DNA of 64,000 nt from Beroe forskalii (taxonomy: Eukaryota; Ctenophora; Nuda; Beroida; Beroidae), in NCBI GenBank assembly GCA_011033025.1, contig WFMF01000016.1, positions 992,001-1,056,000 on the forward strand, in the 5' to 3' direction. Positions 56,585-64,000 of this stretch are shown piece after piece. Under the pieces are notes generated by a model. That model worked only from the letters and a program-made list of their open reading frames with translations. It had not been told where the DNA came from and did not search any database. A program made the translations under genes and the position numbers. Numbering within the stretch: the stretch's first letter is position 1; each line of letters opens with the position of its first letter.

Positions 56585-58285
56585 CTTACGCGACATGTGA
56601 CAAAAGTGTGACAAAATGTGACAAATGTCGCCTGAGGCGACATGGGGTTTTAAGGCCTCAAATGTGCTTGATATGAGTTGCTATGGTTAGATATCATGTT
56701 TGAGAGTTGCCAGGCCTTCATAGGAGCCACGCCCAACCTTGAGCCACGCCCAAAAGTCCCATCTTTCCTGCCAATTTGGTGGCAAAAAGGGACAAGTGTG
56801 GACATGGCGATTTCAGCCGAAAAATCACTCCAAATCATTTTATTTCGATCCTAAAAAGTTAATTTAGGGTTCCTAGACACTAAATCAACCATTCCCAGCC
56901 CGGCCGGCCACGCCCAGATTTCACGCCCCATAAATGCGCGAAATGTCGCAAGCTGTGTGACAAAAATGTGACAAATGTCGCCTGAGGCGACATGGGGTTT
57001 TAAGGCCTCAAATGTGCTTGATATGAGTTGCTATGGTTAGATATCATGTTTGAGAGTTGCCAGGCCTTCATAGGAGCCACGCCCAACCTTGAGCCACGCC
57101 CAAAAGTCCCATCTTTCCTGCCAATTTGGTGGCAAAAAAGGGACAAGTGTGGACATGGCGATTTCAGCCGAAAAATCACTCCAAATCATTTTATTTCGAT
57201 CCTAAAAGTTAATTTAGGGTTCCTAGACACTAAATCAACCATTCCCAGCCCGTGGCCACGCCCAGATTTCACGCCCCATAAATGCGCGAAATGTCGCAAG
57301 CTGTGTGACAAAAATGTGACAAATGTCGCCTGAGGCGACATGGGGTTTTAAGGCCTCAAATGTGCTTGATATGAGTTGCTATGGTTAGATATCATGTTTG
57401 AGAGTTGCCAGGCCTTCATAGGAGCCACGCCCAACCTTGAGCCACGCCCAAAAGTCCCATCTTTCCTGCCAATTTGGTGGCAAAAAAGGGACAAGTGTGG
57501 ACATGGCGATTTCAGCCGAAAAATCACTCCAAATCATTTTATTTCGATCCTAAAAGTTAATTTAGGGTTCCTAGACACTAAATCAACCATTCCCAGCCCG
57601 TGGCCACGCCCAGATTTCACGCCCCATAAATGCGCGAAATGTCGCAAGCTGTGTGACAAAAATGTGACAAATGTCGCCTGAGGCGACATGGGGTTTTAAG
57701 GCCTCAAATGTGCTTGATATGAGTTGCTATGGTTAGATATCATGTTTGAGAGTTGCCAGGCCTTCATAGGAGCCACGCCCAACCTTGAGCCACGCCCAAA
57801 AGTCCCATCTTTCCTGCCAATCTGGTGGCAAAAAAGGGACAAGTGTGGAAAAGGCGATTTCAGCCGAAAAATCACTCCAAATAATTTTATTTCGATCCTA
57901 AAAGTTAATTTAGGGTTCCTAGACACTGAATCAACCTTTCCCAGCCCGTGGCCCCATAAATGCACGAAATGTCGCAAGCTGTGTGACAAAAATGTGACAA
58001 ATGTCGCCTGAGGCGACATGGGGTTTTGAGGCCTCAAATGTGCTTGATATGAGTTGTTATGGTTAGATATCATGTTTGATAGTTGCCAGGCTATCATAGG
58101 AGCCACGCCCAACCTTGAGCCACGCCCAAAAGTCCCATCTTTCCTGCCAATCTGGTGGCAAAAAAGGGACAAGTGTGGACATGGCGATTTCAGCCGATAA
58201 ATCACTCCAAATCATTTTATTTTGATCCTTAAAGTTAATTTAGGGTTCCTAGACACTAAATCAACCATTCCCAACGCGTGACCAA
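56585..58285 (-). repeat. 345-bp satellite inside THADA intron 5, reverse
   Basis: About five units in the opposite orientation to the 31-35 kb array ('tgtcgcctgaggcgacat' hairpins). It starts 35 bp downstream of the exon 5 donor. Confidence 0.95.
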
Positions 58286-59575
58286 GCCCAAATTTCACTC
58301 TCAAAGATGATATCTAACCATAACTACTCATATCAAGCACATTAGAGGCCTTAAAATCTTATGTCGCCTCAGGCGACATTTGTCACATTTTTGTCACCCA
58401 GCTTGCGACATTTCGCGCATTTATGGGGCGTGGAATTTGGGCTTAGTCACGCGTTGAGAATGGTTGATTTAGTGTCTAGGAACCCTAAATTAACTTTAAG
58501 GATCAAAATAAAATGATTTGGAGTGATTTATCGGCTGAAATCGCCATGTCCACACTTGTCCCTTTGCCACCAGATTGGAAGGAAAGATGGGATTTTTGGC
58601 TCAAGTTGGCTCAAGGCTTGGGCGCCCAACCTATGATGGCCTGGCAACTCTCAAACATGATATCTAACCATAACAACTCATATCAAGCACATTTGAGGCC
58701 TTAAAACCCCATGTCGCCTCAGGCGACATTTGTCACATTTTTGTCACACAGCTTGCGACATTTCGCGCATTTATGGGCGTGAAATCTGGGCATGGCCACG
58801 GGCTGGGAATGGTTGATTTAGTGTCTAGAACCCTAAATTAACTTTTTAGGATCGAAATAAAAATGATTTGGAGTGATTTTTCGGCTGAAATCGCCATGTC
58901 CACACTTGTCCCTTTTTGCCACCAAATTGGCAGGAAAGATGGGACTTTGGGCGTGGCTCAAGGTTGGGCGTGGCACTTATGAAGGCCTGGCAACTCTCAA
59001 ACATGATATCTAACCATAACAACTCATATCAAGCACATTTGAGGCCTTAAAACCCCCATGTCGCCTCAGGCGACATTTGTCACATTTTGTCACACAGCTT
59101 GCGACATTTCGCGCATTTATGGGGCGTGAAATCTGGGCGTAAGCCACGGGCTGGGAATGGTTGATTTAGTGTCTAGGAACCTAAATTAACTTTTAGGATC
59201 GAAATAAAATGATTTGGTGTGATTTTTCGGCTGAAATCGCCATGTCCACACTTGTCCTTTTTTTGCCACCAAATTGGCAGGAAAGATGGGACTTTTGGGC
59301 GTGGCTCAAGGTTGGGCGTGGCACCTATGAAGGCCTGGCAACTCTCAAACATGATATCTAACCATAGCAACTCATATCAAGCACATTTGAGGCCTTAAAA
59401 TCCCATGTCGCCTCAGGCGACATTTGTCACATTTTTGTCACACAGCTTGCGACATTTCGCGCATTTATGGGGCGTGAAATCTGGGCGTGGCCACGGGCTG
59501 GGAATGGTTGATTTAGTGTCTAGGAACTCTAAATTAACTTTTAGAATCGAAATAAAATGATTTGGAGTGATTTTG
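58286..59575 (+). repeat. 345-bp satellite inside THADA intron 5, forward
   Basis: About 3.7 units in the same orientation as the 31-35 kb array. They meet the reverse block head-to-head at about 58285 ('tttcactctcaaagatgata'). Confidence 0.95.
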
Positions 59576-60732
59576 ACTGAAAATCCCATTTTGCCTCCTG
59601 CGAAATTCGTCCCTTGTTGCGTCCTGGCTCAGAACAGCTGACTTTGGTTCAATAGTTGCATTTCGGCTTAATTGTCTCTACTTGTTACTTTTTTACATCT
59701 GGTCAGATAATATGGGATTTAGGTTGCTTACCAAGGTTTGGCATAGCAGTCATGATGACCGGCCCGGCAAAATAAAGACACGATATCTAACCTTAACAAC
59801 ACATTTGAGGCCTTGAAATGCTATGTTCATTCATGAATTGAAACATTTGCCCACATCTTTGCCATTCGACTGGGAATAAGGCTTTTAACTCAATTATTGT
59901 TATATCACCGTCAACCTTCATGATATTATGATAATGTATCTTATCTTCAGGCTGAAATAATGGCTCTTATTACCTTCAAATCGGGCAGCTAAGTGGGGTC
60001 GGTTAATTTAAAGGCCATAAAAGGATCTACCTTCTCAATTACGAGATAATAGTTCAAACAAGAACTAGAACTTTATAAAAATTCGAGTTACTACACCGAC
60101 ACGAATCGTCTAATGGCTCGAAGATTAGAAGGCAATTATGGACTTTGGTTGGAATTGGAAGAAAAAAGGTCGGCTGAATTCAAAACGTACACAAATCAAA
60201 GACAATTGACAACTTCGGCTTATAAAACTGATTAATGAACTAGTCAAATTTATTGCTTTAATTAGGTAATAAATCATTCGTGATTTTATTTGTGTAGCGT
60301 TCATGGGAGGAAATTGCAAATGCGCGCGCGACGCGCGCATTTGGAGTGCCGAAATTTGCGGCGCGGCTTGTCACATGTCGCGTAAAACATGTCCTGCCCA
60401 CGGTATTCGCGTAACGCACGAGAACGTAGTTGCGATGAACCCTGCGCCGTTTTGATAATTAATTAAGATCGATGATGATCGATCGACATGATCTGACCTG
60501 AGCGAGCTGCGTGCGCGCTTGTCTGATCGAATTCTGAAGGTTTGACTGTGATTGCCGCGTCATTTCCCTCCCCTGTGGTGGCTCCTGTTTTAACCCCTTT
60601 TCTTAATCCTTTCTGAACGCACTGACGCAGATTTTATTTTCAATCACCTCTTCTCTGCTGAAGTAACCTCAGACTTGTTCTTCTCCTTCCCATATACCAA
60701 TTAAGCAATTGATATCTTGGTTTCTGCTTCAG
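59576..60732. other. Rest of THADA intron 5
   Basis: Decayed satellite words persist to about 59815. Then AT-rich DNA with a CG-rich island at 60310-60440 containing a hairpin (60318-60342: AAATGCGCGCG, CGA, CGCGCGCATTT). Confidence 0.6.
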
Positions 60733-60858
60733 GTGACGGTGATCGGCATTTTGGAGAAGTTATACACAAACTTGACGCACTATAAGCCAGAATGTATGAA
60801 GGAGGTCACTGCACAAAACCTCAGCAAACTCATCTGTGCAATATCTTCGTCATTCGAG
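60733..60858 (+). CDS. thada: THADA exon 6
   Basis: 42 codons, phase 0: 'VTVIGILEKLYTNLTHYKPE' then 'CMKEVTAQNLSKLICAISSS'. Acceptor 'gcttcag', donor GAG|GTTTGG. Confidence 0.7.
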
Positions 60859-61048
60859 GTTTGGAATGGCCGTTAATTCTCCGAATAAATTATTCCTCGT
60901 GAGATCTGCTATTCTACTGCTTGCTTGTTTCCAATTGCCATTTTTACAGCATTTAAAGCTGTAAAATCCCGACAACCGAATGACGAATAATACGGTCTTA
61001 GTAACAATCCATAAGTCTCAGAACATATCAACGTTTACCCCTCCCTAG

Positions 61049-61283
61049 TGTGTAAGATCGTGTAGTCTGAGCTGTGTCGCTGCCATTGACAGCATCCCGC
61101 TCGACTGCTACACTAGCACTACTACCCGAGTACTGGGTAATCTCAAGTCCCCTAAGGGGGTCCTCAGTCTTCAGAACGCTGCTCTTTTCTCCTTCGTCTT
61201 CAGCAAGTCACTGGGAACCCCGGGGTTTACTCCATCTGATGTGGTGGTGGAGAGTGCGTGCTATGCCAAACACTTTGTCAAAG
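61049..61283 (+). CDS. thada: THADA exon 7
   Basis: Phase 0 in, phase 1 out, 78 codons plus one base. Reads 'LSCVAAIDSIPLDCYTSTTT', then 'VLSLQNAALFSFVFSKSLGT', then 'VVVESACYAKHFVK'. The acceptor is weak in sequence ('ctccctag'). Good donor K|GTCGGG. Confidence 0.7.
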
Positions 61284-61428
61284 GTCGGGATAGCGTTTCT
61301 ATTGTAGCAATTATTTTGTTATGGCATTATCAAGTAATACGGCCTTTCTTTTTGTCAAACAAACTCTTCAGGTTCTGTTGGACGTTTTTAGCTATGATTC
61401 TAGGCAATAACATTCACATTATTTTCAG

Positions 61429-61499
61429 ATGAGTCGAAGGCAAGCATCAGCGTACACTTTCACTGGATACAGGGCTTATTCAGTGTCCTTGACGAACAG
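61429..61499 (+). CDS. thada: THADA exon 8
   Basis: Phase 1 in, phase 0 out: 'DESKASISVHFHWIQGLFSV' then 'LDEQ'. Acceptor 'attttcag', donor CAG|GTAATC. Confidence 0.75.
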
Positions 61500-61653
61500 G
61501 TAATCCTAATTCAGTTTCATGCGATAGCAACAACATCATCTACTTTGCACATGATAACGGAGGGAAGGTTTAAATCCTCCAAATTTTTCAATTGCCCAAA
61601 AATTGACTGTGTAACAAGTTAACTCTCCCTAATTTTAGAATTTTATCTGGTAG

Positions 61654-61739
61654 ATTAGTAAAGCTGAAGCGAGTCTCATGGAGGCATCAAGAGATAGTCC
61701 GATATTTCCTGCCTTGAATCTGTTGGAGGTTGCTTTGAG
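61654..61739 (+). CDS. thada: THADA exon 9
   Basis: Phase 0 in, phase 2 out: 'ISKAEASLMEASRDSPIFPA' then 'LNLLEVAL(R)'. It matches the THADA block reading AxxSLLxAaaxxPMYG in vertebrates. The donor is taken at AG|GTTTGC because it alone gives the right phase into exon 10; the open frame itself runs on to a TGA at 61768. Confidence 0.8.
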
Positions 61740-61949
61740 GTTTGCTGAATCCTATCATTCTCTGAACTGAAGTATTATGAATTTTTGTGCAATGTTTGAT
61801 ATTTATTTTTTGTGGCTCGATAAACACGGGGCAAGAAGAAGGGTAAAATTTAAAAGAAGTGTCAAAAATCAGAGGAATAGAAGTAACACACCATACAATG
61901 TGTCCTTGGCCTTTGGGTCCTGGACATGTCCCTCCAACATTTCCTTCAG

Positions 61950-62098
61950 GCACGGCCAGATAAAGAGTGATCTGTCATCGGATGAGCAGCAGACGATAAT
62001 AACCAAACTCCTCGAGTACTCAACACGGCTTTCTGAGATATTCCACCAGCCTATTGTAGACGAGAGTCCAGAGGGATTACTCTTGTTAGGAAGCGTAG
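61950..62098 (+). CDS. thada: THADA exon 10
   Basis: Phase 2 in, phase 1 out: 'HGQIKSDLSSDEQQTIITKL' then 'LEYSTRLSEIFHQPIVDESP' then 'EGLLLLGSV'. Corresponds to the 'kLl.msyrls..v.P....sSPEGl.p' segment of THADA. Acceptor 'ccttcag', donor GTAAGG. Confidence 0.85.
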
Positions 62099-62304
62099 GT
62101 AAGGGTCACTGCCATTTTGATATTAAACGGTTGGAGGAATATCTACCGGTGGCATACTAGAAAAAGTCGATCTTCCTGTTTTACGGTGTTTGTCGATGTT
62201 ATATTTCTACCAGAAAAATCTATACCATTTTCAGAAAGATTTGAAAATTTTATAAGTCTACATATATCATGTTTACATCATCCTACTAACTTTCTAATTT
62301 CCAA

Positions 62305-62970
62305 AGTTGCGCCGTTTTCTCCTAACCCTCCTAACCTCCTACTCCTAACCCCTTCCTCCTAACCCCCTACTCCTAAGCCCCTATTCCTAACCCTACTTCT
62401 CCTAACCCCACTTCTCCTAACCCACTACTCCTAACCGGCATACTCCTAACCCCACTACTCACTACTCCTAACCCCTTCCTCCTAACCCCTACTTCTAAGC
62501 CCCTATTCCTAACCCTACTACTCCTAACCCTACTACTCCTAACCCCACTACCCCTAACCCCCTACTTCTAACCCCACTGGCCCACTACTTCTAACCCCTA
62601 CTCCTTACCCCCACTAACCTCCCCAGAGGCCTAACCCTACAAACACCACTACCCCTTACCCTACCAACCCCTACTCCTAACCCCCTCCTACTCCTAACCC
62701 CTTCCTCCTAAGCCCCTGCTCCTAATCCCCTATTCCTAACCCCACTTCTCCTAACCCCACTACTCACTACTACTAACCCCACTACCCCTCACCCCACTAC
62801 TCCTAAACCCACTACCCCTAACCCCACTACTCCTAAACCCACTACCCCTAACCCCCTACTCCTAACCCCACCACTCCTAACTCCACTACTCCTAACCCCC
62901 TACTCCTAACCTCACTACTCCAAACCCCCCTACTCCTAACCCCCCTACTCCTAACCCCCTAACCCCACCA
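62305..62970 (+). repeat. ~15-bp minisatellite (CTACTCCTAACCCC) in THADA intron 10
   Basis: Degenerate CCTACTCCTAACCCC units fill most of the intron. A copy of the exon 11 acceptor region, AACCTCCCCAGAG, sits inside at 62616-62628; the real one is at 62970-62982. Confidence 0.9.
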
Positions 62971-62980
62971 ACCTCCCCAG

Positions 62981-63205
62981 AGTCCGGGGGCGGGGGGTCG
63001 TGTGGACCGCAGCTCCTGATGTCCATGACATGGCGCACCATGCAGGGTCTCTGCTCCTGCCTGGTATCCCTGGTAACGAGTGGTATCACCACCCCTCAAC
63101 ATGACACAACTATCGGACTCTACCTACGGGACCTGCTACTGTCAGTCAGACATCATGGCGTCTTTGAAAACGTGCACTCTGCTTTCATCCTCTTCTGTAC
63201 ATCGG
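62981..63205 (+). CDS. thada: THADA exon 11, DUF2428 core
   Basis: Phase 1 in, phase 1 out. Reads 'LLMSMTWRTMQGLCSCLVSL' and 'GLYLRDLLLSVRHHGVFENV' then 'HSAFILFCTSG'. 'W R.MK..' followed by 'lL..RH.GafE....gF' is the hallmark of the DUF2428 domain of THADA/Trm732. Acceptor 'cctccccag', donor G|GTGAGT. The first ten codons are Gly-rich from a G run. Confidence 0.92.
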
Positions 63206-63461
63206 GTGAGTCATACTACATTGTGCAGGCTGATCTAGAATCCGTGAGTATAAAAGATTGCTGTAATGGTGTCCCTACCAGCTCTCACCCTTCTGGAGTC
63301 TATATAAATCTTTCACCTGTTCAGTGTTCCTAATTCAATTTAAGTACTTTTGTACCCCCTCAGGTCATTTCATTATATTATCTCAATCTGTTCTTTTTAA
63401 AGATTCTGTCTGTACCCCCTCACCAGAGTTCATCATGCTTTATTTCTCAATCTATCCTCAG

Positions 63462-63586
63462 AGTGGGGTAGGGATAAGGAGGTGCTCCTTGGCTGGTTGG
63501 AGGAGGTGCTGTGCAGAGTGGAGAGCTGCAGCGAGGATGACATGAGTTATACCAGGAGGAGTGCTGGCATCCCCTCCGTTATTCAG
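63462..63586 (+). CDS. thada: THADA exon 12, RRSAGIP motif
   Basis: Phase 1 in, phase 0 out: 'WGRDKEVLLGWLEEVLCRVE' then 'SCSEDDMSYTRRSAGIPSVI'. The 'TRRSAGIP..I' motif is the most conserved stretch of the family. Acceptor 'cctcag', donor CAG|GTAGCG. Confidence 0.93.
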
Positions 63587-63773
63587 GTAGCGTGAAAAGT
63601 TCTAGTATTCTTATTGATCTGTGACACTTCAATATTTCATGGTAAAACTTAGAAAATTGTGTTTAATTCATTGCTGAGAGATCTTTTGTTTCGGTTTTGT
63701 AATTTTATTGCACTATATCATATCACTGCTTTACTGTTTAAGCTGATGTAAAACTAATACTCTCACTCCTCAG

Positions 63774-64000
63774 GCGATACTGGTGACAGAGCCAAGTAGG
63801 AACGGGAAACCAGTTCTCCGTTCCACTATGGAGCGGCTCCTGGATCTGGCTGGTAATCCAGCCTTGCTAACCCCCCGGATCCACGCCCACAACATCCTCT
63901 TCACCCTCCTTAAGGACAGCAAGATAGCTGAGTTCGTTGTACCCTACATTGGTCCTGCGTTCGAGCTCTCAATCAGGGGTTTCTCCGAACAGAAGTGGCC
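63774..64000 (+). CDS. thada: THADA exon 13 (continues past window)
   Basis: Phase 0 in, open to the window edge: 'AILVTEPSRNGKPVLRSTME', 'RLLDLAGNPALLTPRIHAHN', 'ILFTLLKDSKIAEFVVPYIG'. The 'hALNiLr.LfkDs.l.e.v.pyi' block follows RRSAGIP in all THADA proteins. Acceptor 'cctcag'. Confidence 0.93.

Larger units (their letters stand above)
55050..64000 (+). other. thada: THADA gene, partial (13 exons; both ends outside view)
   Basis: The exons listed below join without phase conflict into about 620 residues. The decisive matches to THADA (DUF2428, HEAT-repeat superhelical protein; yeast Trm732 relative acting with the tRNA 2'-O-methyltransferase Trm7/FTSJ1) lie in the last six exons: 'ISKAEASLMEASRDSPIF', 'SPEGLL', 'MTWRTMQGLCSCL', 'LLLSVRHHGVFENVHSAF', 'YTRRSAGIPSVIQ' and 'RIHAHNILFTLLKDSKIAEF'. 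Human THADA has the same series (W-RSMKEV, LLQSRHRGAFE, ATRRSAGIPFYIQ, VHALNILRALFRD). The first 400 or so residues of the family were not recognised upstream of 55 kb and may be encoded outside or be divergent. The gene runs off the right edge. Confidence 0.88.

Noticed and set aside
56443-56676. 77-codon ORF starting MPSFRKN
   Set aside because: It is THADA exon 5 read through its donor into satellite DNA.
61777-62160. 127-codon plus-strand ORF as an independent gene
   Set aside because: Its second half is THADA exon 10; the first half is intron read-through without family resemblance.

Overview
The window is animal-type nuclear DNA, probably from a marine invertebrate. Its genes are split by GT..AG introns, and jockey-like LINE reverse transcriptases, long CA/TG tracts, minisatellites, kilobase satellite arrays and inverted-repeat elements take up most of the sequence. 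I cannot name the species. One 100-base N run (7329-7428) is an assembly gap.

Layout. 1-7.3 kb: no recognisable gene. A 4.9-kb inverted-repeat element (990-5856), built of ~172-bp subunits, carries a 1.25-kb nested insertion. 7.4-16.3 kb: a ~1.56-kb unit, containing a CA tract and the 3' end of a LINE ORF, is tandemly duplicated. The first copy is split by a 4,164-bp foldback element (9407-13570) with an 8-bp target duplication, and the second copy preserves the empty site. 16.3-23.3 kb: LINE graveyard, with two related RT ORFs on the minus strand, two plus-strand RT tails, two small inverted-repeat elements and a duplicated unrecognised coding-like fragment. 23.3-39.2 kb: repeat block, made of a 171-bp satellite (forward), two minisatellite fields, a 345-348-bp satellite, then the 171-bp satellite in reverse.

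39.2-47.3 kb: a ~2.7-kb segmental duplication flanks a second reverse array of the 171-bp satellite. The same stretch holds three minus-strand exons of a furin/kexin-type proprotein convertase; the Asp exon is copied, with frameshifts, in the second duplicon. 47.3-52.9 kb: sparse, with two candidate minus-strand exons of unknown genes. 52.9-53.6 kb: an intronless 232-codon minus-strand ORF resembling XRCC2, a RAD51 paralogue, whose Walker A lysine is replaced.

55.05-64.0 kb: thirteen plus-strand exons of THADA (DUF2428/HEAT-repeat family), with phases that join, running off the window end. One intron holds 3 kb of the 345-bp satellite in head-to-head orientation. Two introns carry minisatellites that have copied splice-acceptor sequence, and one donor site is tandemly repeated.

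The most unusual items are the foldback element with its preserved empty site, the splice-site amplification around THADA exons, the satellite inversion inside a THADA intron, the broken convertase exon duplication, and a recurring ~50-bp paired TGACGTCA-like module found about nine times. All calls rest on reading the sequence; no search or alignment was run.
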